From contig WHVD01000135.1 in NCBI GenBank assembly GCA_015178975.1, positions 62,001 to 126,000 on the forward strand: 64,000 bases of DNA, given 5' to 3'. The stretch comes from Hysterangium stoloniferum (lineage: Eukaryota > Basidiomycota > Agaricomycetes > Hysterangiales > Hysterangiaceae). Below are positions 1 through 12,735 of the stretch, in pieces. Under the pieces are notes generated by a model. That model searched no databases. It worked only from the letters and a program-made list of their open reading frames with translations, and was not told where the DNA came from. Position numbers and translations under genes: made by a program. Within the stretch, counting starts at the first letter, position 1. Each line of letters starts with the position of its first letter.

Positions 1-94
1 TCTAGTGTGAATTTTTGATATTTTCTACTATTTTTTCTCCCCTGGTAGCAGTTTGCCAATATGCAAACTCCAAACATTGGAAAGGTTTTGTGAG

Positions 95-3000
95 TCACTG
101 TAAATTGGCCTTGGCCCCCACAGTGGAAGGATGTTCTGGACCTAGCATGTTCTGCTTTGCTTCCAAAACCTGAAGGTGAAGCACTTCTGCCTCCTTTGGC
201 CTTCCCAGATCACAGTAGGTACTTGCCAAATTGGCTTTGGTCTGCACAGTAGAAAGATGATCTGGGCCTAACATTTTCTGTAAGGTTTCCAAAACCTGAA
301 GCTTGAGCACTTCTGCCTCCTTGTGTCTTCCCAGGTCCTGGTAGGAACTTGCTAAATTGGCTGTGGCCTCCACAGTGGAAGGATGTTCTAGACCTAGTAT
401 GTTTTGCTTAGCTTCCAAAACCTGAAGGTCAAGCACTTCTGCCTCCTTAGGCCTTCCCAAATCACAGTAGGTACTTGCCAAATTGGCTTTGGCCTGCACA
501 GTAGAAAGATGATCTGGGCCTAATTTTTGCTGATAGACTTCCAAAACCTGAAGCTGGAGCACTTCTGCCTCCTTGTGTCTTCCCAGGTCCTGGTAGGTAC
601 TTGCTAAATTGGCCTTGGCCTCCACAGTGGAAGGATGTTCTAGACCTAGTATGTGCTGCTTGGCTTCCAAAACCTGACACTCAAGCACTTCTGCCTCCTT
701 TGGCCTTCCCAAATCACAGTAGGTACTTGCCAAATTGGCTTTGGCCTGCACAGTAGAAAGATGATCTGGGCCTAATGTTTGCTGATAGGCTTCCAAAACC
801 TGAAGTTTGAGCACTTCTGCCTCCTTGTGTCTTCTCAGGTCCTGGTAGGTACTTGCTAAATTGGCCTTGGCCTCCACAGTCGAAGGATGTTCTGGACCTA
901 GCATGTTTTGCTTGGCTTCCAAAACCTGACACTCAAGCACTTCTGCCTCCTTTGGCCTTCCCAAATCACAGTAGGTACTTGCCAAATTGGCTTTGGCCTG
1001 CACAGTAGAAAGATGATCTGGGCCTAATGTTTTCTGTAAGGTTTCCAAAACCTGAAGCTTGAGCACTTCTGCCTCCTTGTGTCTTCCCAGATCCCGGTAG
1101 GTCCTTGCTAAATTGGCCTTGGCCTCCACAGTGGAAGGATGTTCTGGACCTAGTATGTTCTGCTTGGCTTCCAAAACCTGAAGGTGAAGCACTTCTGCCT
1201 CCTTTGGCCTTCCCAGATCACAGTAGGTACTTGCCAAATTGGCTTTGGTCTGCACAGTAGAAAGATGATCTGGGCCTAATGTTTTCTGTAAGGTTTCAAA
1301 AACCTGAAGTTTGAGCACTTCTGCCTCCTTGTGTCTTCCCAGGTCCTGGTAGGTACTTGCTAAATTGGCCTTGGCCTCCACAGTGGAAGGATGTTCTAGA
1401 CCTAGTATGTGCTGCTTGGCTTCCAAAACCTGACACTCAAGCACTTCTGCCTCCTTTGGCCTTCCCAGATCACAGTAGGTACTTGCCAAATTGGCTTTGG
1501 CCTGCACAGTAGAAAGATGATCTGGGCCTAATGTTTGCTGATAGGCTTCCAAAACCTGAAGCTGGAGCACTTCTGCTTCCTTGTGTCTTCCCAGGTCCTG
1601 GTAGGTACTTGCTAAATTGGCCTTGGCCCCCACAGTGGAAGGATGTTCTGGACCTAGCATGTTTTGCTTGGCTTCCAAAACCTGACACTCAAGCACTTCT
1701 GCCTCCTTTGGCCTTCCCAGATCACAGTAGGTACTTGCCAAATTGGCTTTGGCCTGCACAGTAGAAAGATGATCTGGGCCTAATGTTTTCTGTAAGGTTT
1801 CCAAAACCTGAAGCTTGAGCACTTCTGCCTCCTTGTGTCTTCCCAGGTCCCGATAAGTACTTGCTAAATTGGCCTTGGCCTCCACAGTGGAAGGATGTTC
1901 TAGACCTAGTATGTGCTGCTTGGCTTCCAAAACCTGAACCTCAAGCACCTCTGCTTCCTTGTACCTTCCCAGATGACAGTAAGTCACTGCTAAACTGGCT
2001 TTGGTTTTCACAGTGTTCAAGTGCTCTGGACCTAGTATTTGCTGCTGGATTTTCAAAACTTGCAGCTGGAGCATCTCTGCCTGCTTGTACCTTCCCAGAT
2101 CACAGTAGGTGATTGCCAAAGTGTTCTTAGCTGCCAGAGTTTGAGAGTGCTCTGCACCCAGAATTGTCTCTCTTTTCATCATCAAGACTTCCTGCATATT
2201 CTCTGCAGTTTTCCAGTGACCAAGTTCTCCTAAAACACTGGAAAACCTGTTATACATGTCATCATAATACACATCTGTATTGACCCTGCCACAACTTTTG
2301 CTTCTAAATACCTCAATGTGGAGCAGAAGCTTCCTTCGCTGTATAATATCCTCCACATCAGTTCCAAATGGGATAGAAGCTATCAGAATAGCTCTTGCTG
2401 TGTGTATGTAAAGCAAATCTTCTCTTTGAAAAGCTTTATCCCTACTCCATACATGAGTCACAGGATGCATTGTCCAGTGAAGTGACCCCCATGTAACACC
2501 ACCTTTGGATAACAGGGAACAATCACATAGAACTTGCATTGCCTGTCTAAACTCTATATTTGACCATTCCCCATCCTCATTGCATTTAAGTAAATGAGTA
2601 GGAAGATCAGATGTTGTAGTTTGCAATTGTTCATCATAGATGATTGGGGGGACTGCCTCTGCAGCTTGTTTGAATATTGTTTCCATGACATTTTGATGGT
2701 GAAAGAAACCTAACACTTTGAGAATGAATAGAGCATTCTGTGCAGTTTTATGAAAGGTTGCTGATGTTTCAATGAGATTATATGAGACATTCAAAGCACT
2801 ATACATAGTGTGGTTGTATTGTGATGCTCCTTTCAGAGAAGGATGATTAACATCCAGCAAGTTTGCTGCCTGTATTTGATACATTTTCAAATAATCTTGG
2901 AGTGTGCATAATCCAGCAGATATTGTTGCTCCTGCAATATCCACAGCAAGGGGCAGAGACCCCAAGGCTTCTACAATATGTTTTGATAGTGTAATCATTG

Positions 3001-4865
3001 TAGTATTAGAATCTTTTGAAAGTCTTGCTGCAGTCTGAAACAGGGAAACAGCATTATCCTGATCCATTGGTAGAATTTCAAGATATGATGTCACATGAGT
3101 GCTCAATACAGGACTCCGGCTTGTAATCAAGGTGTGAATTGACCTGATTTTGTCCAAATATTTGAGGATTTCACCATCCATACCATCAGCATTATCAAAA
3201 ACAAGGAGCCACTTTTTTCTATTGTGAGCAAGCCATGTCAGAATTGTATCACTAGATCTTTTGAGATCTATTGCTTTAGCTTCAGGTTCATCTGCAATCT
3301 TGGAAAAGCTATTTTCTAGTGACACTATATCTGTGGCATCAATCCAGATAATTCTGAAATAGTCACTGATTTTATTAATCAGATCTTATCAACCCACCCA
3401 ATAAAGCATCAGACAGCTTACTGGTCATTGTCCAAGATCTCTTCAATGAATTTTAAACATATTTGAGTTTTACCAACTCCTGCCATCCCATATAAAAGGA
3501 AATGCCTCCATGATTGGGAATTGCCTGGAGCAAAAAAATTCTTTAGTGTTGTGAGATATTTCTCCTGCCCTATAAATCTCGGACTAGGGCGTAGTTCAGC
3601 ATTGTACGTCACTCCTGTGCACTCCACCTCTGTTTGTCAAATAATATCAATGGCTTGATATACAAAATATTTTGTACATGTTCCTTACCAATGTGGTCAA
3701 ACTTAAACCACTGGCGTTGTACCATCAATAAGGCATTTTTGATCATATTTTGTATCGTGGATAGTATGACAATGAAGTCATCATCACGTTGAGATGGAAG
3801 TTTGGTCATTCCATTGTGATCTTTAGACATACCTACAACCTCCATATCAACTGCACCTGGGATTACCGCGGAAAATTTGGGAACAATCTGGGAAGAGCAC
3901 TATAATTTTGTACATGGCCATAAGGATATGGAAACCCACAATTTGAAAACTCTTATCAGGCAGAATAGTCGGCAAAGTTTCATAAAAGAATGTGGTGCGG
4001 AAATTTGCACTAATTGGATTATAAAAAGACAATTGCTGCTGCAACCACTCAGAGTTGGAAGTCAAGTGTTTCAACAATATGTTATTATTTTTGCTGGACG
4101 GCGATGCAAGTTTCAGCAATTGATTAGCAGGGTTGGTCATGGCAGTAGTGCCTTGATGTGGTGTGCCGAGGAATAGAATGCCATATGTAGACAAAGCAAT
4201 CCATTTGTGCTCAACGAGGTGTCCTCTATGGGCCTGATTGGCTTGTATCAAAGCCTGAGAGGTATCAACATTAAATTACAGCCAGACACTTATTATTACA
4301 GAAATCAACCTACGTGTTTGAGAATAATGCCTCCAATGCTGTGGGCAATAAAAATTATAGGCCGTTTCTGAAGCATCTCCTATGAGGAAACGACAAACTC
4401 GCCACATAAAAAGTATACAAACTGTAGTATCTGAAGTCCCTCTGAATGCAGCCAAGCGCACAAGAAAGTTCTCTGCGTGGCTATCCAAGGTCTGCACGGA
4501 TGATTTAGCCGTGCTCTGAGTGTAGGCATCATAACCATATGTCAAAATCCTAGCGGAAGGTACATCCTGGGGTAAGAAATCGCGAATCCAGAGTTTGCCA
4601 TTGTGTGCGGTCCACGATACTTCACGATGTCCATCTAACCCGTGGATGGCGACGATGCTGTTAAATCCGCAGTTTAAGCCTCGGTAGACAGTAATATTTG
4701 ATATTTGATTGCTTACTCGATTGTCGGAGAGATACCTGGTGAAAGCTCTTTGATCCCGAATTCCTGGCCGTGGGGACGCGGGGGGGTTATAGGAAAGGCT
4801 GAAGGTTCCACCTCACAAGGGTATATACAAAAGGCTCGTTTCAGACGCTTGACAATCGAAATCAT
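95..4865 (-). CDS. NLR-like protein: serine esterase - NB-ARC - TPR (7 exons)
   Basis: A fungal NOD-like receptor of about 1481 aa. Exons (minus): 4736-4865, 4423-4679, 4314-4379, 3940-4254, 3689-3887, 3422-3629, 95-3365. All introns are GT-AG, 43-59 bp, and phases close exactly. Domains seen: an alpha/beta-hydrolase (DUF676/PGAP1-like) domain with nucleophile motif AHSIGG (Ser about 143) and GILFLGTPHQG (176-186); P-loop GMAGVGKT (370-377); Walker B LLVFDNAD (about 444-450); LITSR sensor; GSLPLA motif (about 527); then 42-aa kinesin-light-chain-type TPRs from about residue 790 to the end. Family knowledge: such NLRs are cytosolic switch ATPases tied to heterokaryon incompatibility and non-self recognition. 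The start is the ATG giving a continuous first exon. The ORF stops in the middle of TPR 17 (VGAKANL then Gln and a stop), so the C terminus may be truncated or spliced onward. The CpG-poor TPR exon contrasts with CpG-bearing 5' exons. Confidence 0.85.
100..1935 (-). repeat. 252-bp (84-aa) tandem coding repeats of the NLR TPR domain
   Basis: Two alternating 42-aa TPR types (LGPDHLSTVQAKANLASTYC and LGPEHPSTVEAKANL) form an 84-aa higher-order unit repeated about seven times, with near identity at DNA level. The two most 5' TPRs (LGAEHSQT, LGPEHLNT) are diverged and look ancestral. High DNA identity between units suggests recent expansion or concerted evolution, as known for repeat domains of fungal NLRs. 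Confidence 0.9.
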
Positions 4866-5896
4866 ACCCGAAAATCTGCTGGTGGTGAGAGATGCTGAAG
4901 TTCAAGTTGTCCACACGTGGTGAAGAGACGATAAGCGTGACAAATCACCATCATGATAACAAGCACGCGTCACGCTTCATGTTAGTCAGCCATCCCTGTT
5001 CCTGTCGTAAACACCACAAGGACTTTCTTTATCAGCACTATAGCCCCATTCCATGTCTGACCACCCGAAACCGTCAGTGAAGTCTCTGGTACACCAAATT
5101 TTCATTGCAATTAAACGCTGTACACATCATTTGACTCACGTCTTCCCACAGAGTACAACACCACAATCCTGTTTCTTTCCTCTAGGTACGCTCGACAGCC
5201 CGTGCCCTTTAACAAATTACGTGCGTTGTATCTGCAGATAATATGCATATCAATGGACACCTGCTTTTGGCAGCGAGCCGACAAGACACTCCCTTGTATG
5301 TACCGATCACCTCAATCCCATAGACATTGGTATGAACGACACACGGCGCTAGTCGAACGAGTGGGATTTGGCGCGATGTATGCAAGGTTGGTTTCACTAT
5401 AGATTATAAACAAATACTACCGCAATATACCTTTGCAAAACCTTGTCCTTGTCTGCGTTGCGTGGTGGAATGCTTCGACGCGGTCGTCCTCGGCCTTCTG
5501 TCCTATCTCATCCTCGAATTACCAGTGTCATTTTGTCGATATTTCTTTGTCAATCCAGTGCCGTTCGGGATCATAAAACGACTCTAAGGATCTTTTGAAC
5601 GTTGCCTCTTAGCTGACATACGGCATTGCGTAGTTCTCTCTGCTGGACAGACCCAAGATAGATGAACCTAATACACCAATACACCGTCTGTATACTACCA
5701 TATCCTGCTTGAACGACGAACTCTGACTCTTTGCGGATTGTATGCGAAATCAACCACACGTTGGGCATAGTCCGTACACGATACCCTGGAATCAATATCA
5801 ATGTGCACCTGCATCTGTGTTTGCGTTGACCTCCCTTGTGCAGGTATTCTGATGGTGCTACGGATGTGGGTTGCCGCAAGGTTTGCCCCAGTCGCG
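4866..5896. other. Region upstream of the NLR gene, no recognisable gene
   Basis: CpG-retaining DNA that should contain the promoter and 5' UTR of the minus-strand NLR gene. Several short ORFs occur on both strands, but none shows a known motif or a consistent exon chain. Confidence 0.4.
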
Positions 5897-6862
5897 TTAG
5901 TGTGCATCCCACAGTAAAATGTTGGAAGGGTAGTTAATTGACACATGCATCCAACCTGCCTGTGAGAAACGAGCCAAATCAGCTGTGTCCTGAGAGGGAG
6001 GGAGAGAAGGTGGTTGTAGCAGGGGGCTGCAAACAGGGTTGGCCAGAGTGGAGTCAATGGCAAGGGGCTTGTTGTCCTGGACATCAGTCCTCTGCTTCCC
6101 TTTTGCTTTTTTGCTTGAGGGGGGAGGCTCCTCAAAGACTTCCATTGCTGGGGAAGGTTCCTTGAAGACCTCTGTGGCTGGGGGGGGTTTCTTGAAGATG
6201 TCCATGACTGGGGGAGGCTCTTCAAGGACTTCCTGGATTGGGTGGTCAACATCCATCAATGTAATATTTGGTTAATGAATGGGGCTCCCCAGGGAAATGC
6301 AAGGTGAGTAGGGAGAGGCAGGTGGGGGACTCCGAACTGGCAGGGGAATGTGGGATGTGTCTGACACCGTAGAGAACAATGGTGTCAGGATAGTGTGGGT
6401 GGTGACAAGGGGGTCAGGTGACATGCAGGAGGGTGGGGTTGTCCACAGTGCAGGAGGGGGCTTGGGTGTAGGTGAGGGTGGTGGTATGAGGGAAGGTCCT
6501 GCAGAGGAGAGACGTAATGGTATAGAGTGGAGAGGAGGTGGGTCAGTGGTGGGTGGCTCAAGACTTCCTGGCAGCTCTGAAAAGGGTGTGAAGCACTGTA
6601 GTGGGGGCACAGAAGAAATGGATGGAGGTAGAGAGAGGTGGGTAGAGCTGGACGGCATCGCAGGGTTGGCTGGACAATACCCCCTCCAAACCCTGATGGA
6701 AGTTGGTAATTGTCTTCGCTGGTTAGGGTCACTCATGAAGAAGTGAACATTGTCAGGAAGTAAAAAACCTTCGTGGCAGTCAGCACTGAGGTACTTGTCA
6801 TTGTAGGTGGGGTAGTGTGGTTGGTCATCCTCCGTGTCAGATGAGAAATCGATGGGCCCCAT
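5897..6862 (-). pseudogene. Proline-rich ORF with one in-frame stop, unknown
   Basis: One frame stays open from 6862 to 5897 except for a TAA at 6272-6274. The product starts with an acidic stretch (DFSSDTEDDQPHYPTYNDKY), is followed by about 130 residues rich in Pro and Ser, and ends with EEPPP/KKPPP-type repeats and a basic KKAKGKQR patch. No catalytic domain is seen. The CpG-poor sequence suggests methylated repetitive DNA, so an old transposon-associated ORF is more likely than a host gene. The original function is unknown. Confidence 0.35.
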
Positions 6863-6930
6863 CCGGTAGATTCATTCCTGGAGTCCATGTTGGGGGGAGG
6901 TCTGGAAGGTAGTTCAACTCCATCCCCACA

Positions 6931-7541
6931 TCATAATGCAATGTTTTGTAATTTGATCCTCCCTACTCTGTCCCAATCATAGAAGGTGATGCCATCCTTT
7001 CCTTTCCTGCTTTTCTGTCCCACACTCTGAACACATGACATGCCCCCATCGCTGCAGTCCGTCTCAGCAAAATCTGTCCACTTATGGCCCAGGGGGGGAG
7101 CAATGGCTGAAGGGTTGTTGCTTCCTTCCATTCTTCTCCATTCCTGCCATGTCCACTTAGAGGGGACATTATCCCTACTACCCATCTTTCACTGTCCTTC
7201 CAAGTACTCCTCCCTCCTCTTCCTCTTGAGCATTTTTAGTTCCTCCTGAACTTGCACAGAGAAAGTGTCGGACTGCCATTTTTTCCTGATCTCCTCTTCA
7301 GTGGAAGGGAAGATACTACCAGGGGGGGGGGGGTTTGCTCCATGTTTTTTTTTTGATGTTCTGTTTGTCCCAGGGACATCTGGTATTCCTTATTCCATGC
7401 TGCCAATGACGGGTTGACAGTCTGATCTGCACACTTGCTGCTGTCCAGTTTAGATGAACAAGCACTTAATTGGCTACAGCCTGCCGCTTCCAACGCTTTC
7501 ACCCATTCAGAGATCAGGATGACTTGCGCTGTAACTTTCAC
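6931..7541 (-). pseudogene. Two degenerate ORF pieces upstream of the proline-rich ORF
   Basis: Open stretches 7541-7236 and 7185-6931 (minus) lie directly upstream of the proline-rich ORF but in other frames. The second ends with a lysine-rich part (GQKSRKGKDGITFYDWDRVG). They may be exons or frameshifted parts of the same lost coding sequence. G-runs (7321-7333) and a T-run (7345-7353) lie between them. No family is recognised. Confidence 0.25.
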
Positions 7542-7559
7542 CAGTGCACACGATGATCC

Positions 7560-8674
7560 AATACCTCCACATGTGTCATACTACGCATTCGGCCACAGAC
7601 GCCTTGACGCATCTCGCAAATGGCATGGTGGCTAGGCAATGTATTTTGACACTGCTTTAGCACTTTCCCAAAATATTAACTCCTTGGTTTTTGGGACCGA
7701 ATGCATTTTAGAATACGTGGTCGATGGATGGTTGGTGATGAACAGCACCCACAACTGAACAGCAGGCGGCGCAATGTCAATTTCGATGGTTTGGATATAA
7801 ATACTTGCAGTGTCTCTCCCATCTCTTCACATAATTAGTAAAATTAAAAGTTTTTGCTCATTTGCTGCTTTTGCGTTACCCATCACTTCTTATATGTTAC
7901 TGTCATGTATCACAGTGCTAAGCATATCCCTAAAACCTTTTTTGCACAACCCTCAATACAGACCGACTAGTTTAAGTGACATAACACACAAGTAGTGCTA
8001 GAAGGAGGATATCTGAAAATTATTAAGTATACCAAATTCTAATATACTCTAAAAGTCATTTAAACACCTGGGATGTGATTCAAACATAATTTGGTTTTTA
8101 AAACTTTTTGAAAGTTTTAAACTCTCTCGTACATTACAAACTAAAGAATCTTTCTGGACACAAGTAAAATAAAAAAATTAGTAGTTTGAAACACTAATAC
8201 TTTTAAAAAATAGATACCTTTAGATAGTCCATTCCATGTATACATATGTATATCATTGGCACCTCTAAATACATATGTATTACTTCAGAATGGACCTGTC
8301 AATCTGAACAGATTTCTACTTGATTCAACATACCTAGAATATATAGGTGGTTTCCCTTAATAAAGAAGGCCATAGGATGAAAAATTTCCAATGACATCTC
8401 ACATATTTAACTAGGAAATAACTACAGTTTAGTTTTTAAAAAACAAATTAACAACAAAAGTATTAGCAAGTATTTCCATAAATTGGAAAACTATATACAA
8501 CAGGTTCTATTAATTGATTCTGAATTGTTTAGGATGTAATATGGAGAATTGTTTCTTATGGTTGGTGGCTAACAATATAATAGTCTCAGAATAGATACTG
8601 CTATTTAAAGATGGAGTTTTGTAGCATTTTGCTTTTATTAGTAAACATTTGATATTATAATGATTATGGACAAC
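7560..8674. other. AT-rich spacer with no gene seen
   Basis: Mostly AT-rich sequence with short ORFs only. A small palindromic stretch of TATG/CATA character occurs near 8235-8255. Nothing else is recognisable. Confidence 0.4.
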
Positions 8675-9410
8675 TGTTAAGAACTGAAAACTGACTAATG
8701 TTGGTAGGCCGACGGGGACCAATTGGAAGGACTTGGCTTCAGCTTATGTGCTGTGCCCTTGCAATTATCCATCGGGTGTCCTTAAATTTTGGACGGGCGG
8801 AGACTAGTCCTAATGAATACCTCTCAGTGGAACTACCGATCAGAACCGAAGGATAAGTCAAGTGTTGGGCCAAGGGGTCAGAGACCAAGAGTGGGCGAGC
8901 GCATGTGGAGGCAGATAGTAGTGTACTTAGTATGAGACTGCTAAAGATGTAAGAGGGTATTCTGAGTTGATATTCTGATTGCCTAGTAACTACAACTACA
9001 ACAGGTTCATATACAAGTATTCGGCATCTAGGAAATACTAACTAGGAGAAGAGCGGAAAATGGTATTGACAAATAAGCTTGACTAGGAACAGGAAGGTTA
9101 CGATTAGTTTGGAGGCCATGAGATAACCGAGAGCAGAATTACAAGAAAAGGAAATAGTCCAAGGGTTACAAGTATATATAGACATATGTGAAACATAGAG
9201 TAGAATGGATCATCATAATAAAGGGATGTATCAGAGTTTAACCAGATAGCATGAGTATATTTTGATGGGGGTGTAAATGGAGTTTGATCACCATGAAAGG
9301 CATATGTCAGTGTCGGGAACCCGACAGTTTCCGATGTGAGGACTTGAACTATGACTTGAATCATCGATAGATAACCTCAGGGACCGTCAGGTTGTGACAC
9401 AATTGTAACA
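8675..9410 (+). mobile_element. Solo LTR of the same Gypsy family as the LTR at 60675-61395
   Basis: Starts TGTTAAGAACTG and ends TTGTAACA. It aligns along its whole length with the LTR at 60675-61395. A perfect 5-bp target duplication (acaac) flanks it at 8670-8674 and 9411-9415, so it is a solo LTR and the adjacent pol remnant is independent. Differences from the other copy are mostly CpG to TpG/CpA. Confidence 0.9.
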
Positions 9411-9420
9411 ACAACCTCCT

Positions 9421-10300
9421 AATATGATTATCTGTTTTTGACCTGGCCACCTCAGCAGCAAACCCAACACTTTAACTAGATGCTGGTATGTCTATCCTAA
9501 AGAGGGGAGCAACAACTATGCCACAGTAAACCTGCATAACTTGAAACCCATTTTCATGAATCAGCAGCTTACTGCATCAGTCTGTGTGACTTTTCTCACC
9601 TACATATCCCATCATCCATGGAATTATCATTATAGACATTGAGAAACTACATCAAGATATTCTATTGGCAATTCCACTAGATCTGATAACCAAAGCACAC
9701 CTTCACAATCCTATCACATATATGTATGTACTGGACTCTGACAGCCTCCACCTCAGGATCCTCCAGTACAAACATGACCATCCACTCTCAGGACATTTTG
9801 GGTTCAACAAGACTCTATCATTGATAAGAAGAGAATATACTTGGCCCGGACTCTGAGATTTTGTTAAGCACTATTGTAAATCTTGCATTACTTGTCCATA
9901 CTCCAAATCACAGTGTCACAAGCTATACAGCCTTCTGAAATAACACCTGGTACCAGAACACCCATGGATTTCATCAAACACCTACTGGACTCCGAAGGCT
10001 TTTCCACCATTCTAGTTGTTGTTGACAGATTCTCAAAACAAGGTATTTTCATCCCTACACATGATACCATCATGTCTGTGCAGTTAGTGGAACTTTTTAT
10101 TATCAATGTATTTTCCAAGCATGGAGTTCTGTCCCATGTAACTTCTGATCAAGGATCAGAGTTTGTATCTCACTTCTTTAGATCCTTCAGGAAATCCTTG
10201 GACATGAAGTTACACTTCACATCCAGACATCACCCAGAAGGTGACAGACAAACTGAGTGTGTCAATCAAACATTGGAACAATATCTCTTATGTATGTACA
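9421..10300 (+). pseudogene. Ty3/Gypsy pol remnant (RNase H end and integrase)
   Basis: Plus-strand integrase remnant. Visible parts are the HHCC-type N-terminal region (HDHPLSGHFGFNKTLS, then CKSCITC), the catalytic core with first Asp (ILVVVDRFSKQ), second Asp (HVTSDQGSEF) and third acidic position (HHPEGDRQTE). The RNase H/integrase spacer upstream is readable with stops. The frame breaks around 9856-9883, and homology ends near 10290. It is closely similar to the pol at 62644-64000 but carries frameshifts and nonsense codons, so it is inactive. Confidence 0.85.
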
Positions 10301-10497
10301 TCCTGAAGTATTTATACTAAAGAAAACACTAAATAAAGTTTAAAAAAACTGAACTTTAAAGGCTAAACTTTAAGGAGAAAACTAAATAAGGTTTAAACTT
10401 AATATTTTGACATGTGTGTATCATGTGTTGTTTGATGCATGAGAAAATAAAACACAAATTTAAACACAGATAAAAAATAATAAAAATATTCAGAGCT

Positions 10498-12222
10498 GCA
10501 AAAACCTTTAAGAAACTCATGGGGAAATTGTCAATTTCTTCCAGATTTCACAAACTCATTTTTTGAATTTCCATAGTGTTTGTGACCCAGGAAAATTTTG
10601 TTGAAATATATAATTATTCAATGATTTGACACATAATTAAATTTTATTATGGTTTTCCCCTTGACAAAGCATTAGGAAAACATTGTCTTGGTACAAGATT
10701 TTTTCAGGAAGAAAATTACAGTTTTCACTCAATTCTCTAAGGGGCAGAATTGAGTAGAAATATTTGGTTTTCATTTGGTTTCTCTAGGCACAGATGACTA
10801 TGGTATGAGTTCTTAGACACCCATTTATTTAAAAGAGGTTAACTCTTCCTGGTAGCTAGCCCTCCACTTCCCAAGTAAAGGGGTCAACTTCAGGATCAGG
10901 AAGGGTCAGTGGTGCAGGCAATGCTAAAAGGACATCAGGGACAACATTAGCAGGGTGTTCTGCTGCTTTGGGATTGTCAGACACTTGTAGGGTGCCACTC
11001 TCAGGTTGTGAGGGGAAGGCACCATCATTCCAACCATGGGGGGCCTGAAGAGCAAGTTGATGCTGTTCCTGCTGAGCATGGACATGTGAAGCACTCATAA
11101 TAGAGTTCCACACAACTGTCTCAAGGTGTGATGGGTGATCAGGGACCTGTTCATTGATGCATGATGAGTGGTGAATAACATTGGGGACCACAGCAAAAAC
11201 TGGTGGAGGCCAGGGCCTGATTGGGGCACGTACAGCTAGGGGTGTCTTCTTGGAAGTGGATATGATAGGATATTGATCATCTACACAGGAAAAGGGTGAG
11301 GTTAGTAATGGTGGATCACCTGGTAGAAGAGTATGGTGATCAAGAGGAGCCAGAGATGAGATAATGGTGTGTGGAGATGTCACTCATGACTCTCTAGGAA
11401 CTTGACATGATAGGAAGAATATATTAGGTTAGATGTGGGATAATAGGATCAATATGTTTTGGAACCTGCATTATATCCAAGCAAAATGCACTCAATGGAC
11501 CTTTCATAAATCTTTGGGTTATTCTTATTGAGAATGAGGACAAATGCCTGTCATCCAGGTTTCCATAGATAAGACTGGTGTTACCAATACCAAAGTTCCC
11601 ATAGATGTAGTTTTAGCATGTAGCACTGGAGGCACCCCAAGATTTTTGGAGTTGGAAAACCATCAGAAAATATGGCTATTTGGCCAAATTTTCTAAGCAT
11701 TATTTGAACTGAAAAACTGTTGGAAAATCTTGAGTTTTAGTAGTTTTTTCTGAGGACAAAAATGGTGTCTGAAAATGCTAAAAATGTTGATCAGGAAATT
11801 CTAAGGAAACATTGTTGGAAGTAGCATATTTTCTATGGATTTTCTACATAGGAAAAGTCTTAAAAAACCCTGAATTTTGTTAGGGTTTTTCCACCCAACA
11901 GAATTCTATGAAAACTGTAATAATTTGCCTAGAGAAATCAATTGAAAACCACATATTTCTGCTCAATTTTTCCCCTCAGGGAATTGAGTGGAAACTTTAA
12001 TTTTTTTCCAGCAAAATCTTGTGCCAAGAGAAAGTTTTCTTAATGTTTTGTCAAGGGGAAAACAATAATGAAATGGACAATTTAATTATATGTGAAATCA
12101 TTGAATAATTATATATTTCAACAAGATTTTCCTTGGCCACAAACACTATGGAAATTTGAAAAATGTGTTTGTGAAATCTTGAAGAAATTGACAGTTTCAC
12201 ATGAGTTTCTTAAAGGTTTTTC
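10498..12222. repeat. Long inverted repeat (foldback) around a Copia fragment
   Basis: Arms of about 290 bp at 10498-10790 and 11937-12222 are reverse complements of each other with scattered mismatches (for example the AAAACCTTTAAGAAACTC end, and the AATATATAATTATTCAATGA core). The arms enclose about 1.15 kb that includes a degenerate Copia segment. It could be a foldback-type element, a non-autonomous DNA transposon that captured Copia sequence, or an inverted pair of insertions. No transposase is seen. Confidence 0.75.
10856..11645 (-). pseudogene. Ty1/Copia polyprotein fragment (post-integrase linker)
   Basis: On the minus strand, a readable but interrupted stretch (ERSIECILLGYNAGSKTY, then SYHVKFLESHE) matches the segment just after the Copia integrase core. 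It continues into an open proline/histidine-rich stretch of 175 codons (11383-10856) typical of the variable linker before reverse transcriptase. Stops occur upstream of 11383. It lies inside the inverted repeat and is not functional. Confidence 0.65.
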
Positions 12223-12274
12223 AAAATAAGAAACCTTGAACCAATTTTTTCTGATTGAGCATGATTCACAAATA

Positions 12275-12735
12275 TTTGGAAGGATTCTTTTAGATTCATG
12301 TGGATTGTTTTAGATTCAGGTAGATTCTTTTAAATTCAAGTAGATTCTTTTAGATTCAGGTAGATTCTTTTAGATTCAAGTGGATTCTTTTAGATTCAAG
12401 TGGATTCTTTTAGATTCAAGTAAATTCTTTTAGATTCAAGTGGATATTAGGATAAATTGGGATTGATTAGGATAGATTGGGATAGATTGGGATAGATTGG
12501 GATAGATTGGGATAGATTGGGATAGATTGGGATAGATTGAGATAGATTGAGATAGATTGAGATAGATTGGGATAGATTGGGATAGATTGGGATAGATTGG
12601 GATAGATTGGGAGGGAGGATTGGGGGGATGGGGAGGATTTGGGGGATGGGGAGGATTTGGGGGAGTTGGAAGATTTGGGGGAGTTGGAAGATTTGGGAGA
12701 GTTGGGGGAGTTGAGGGAGTTGAGGGAGTTGAGGA
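12275..12735. repeat. Three abutting minisatellites (20-, 10- and G-rich 15-19-bp units)
   Basis: At 12275-12450 there are about eight copies of a 20-bp unit (AGATTCTTTTAGATTCAAGT-like), the reverse complement of the big array at 16319-17325. At 12455-12612 there are about 15 copies of GATAGATTGG. At 12613-12735 there are G-rich GGGGGAGTTGGA/GATTT units. Long ORFs across these arrays are low-complexity artefacts. Confidence 0.9.

Noticed and set aside
462..2233. Repeated short ORFs of about 72 codons across the NLR exon
   Set aside because: They recur every 252 bp and are shadow frames of the TPR-coding repeats.
6348..6746. Gly/Val-rich plus ORF
   Set aside because: Antisense shadow of the proline-rich minus ORF.
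9665..10320. 8675-9410 LTR plus adjacent integrase as one intact element
   Set aside because: The LTR has its own perfect target duplication and the opposite orientation relation to pol compared with the 60675-64000 element.
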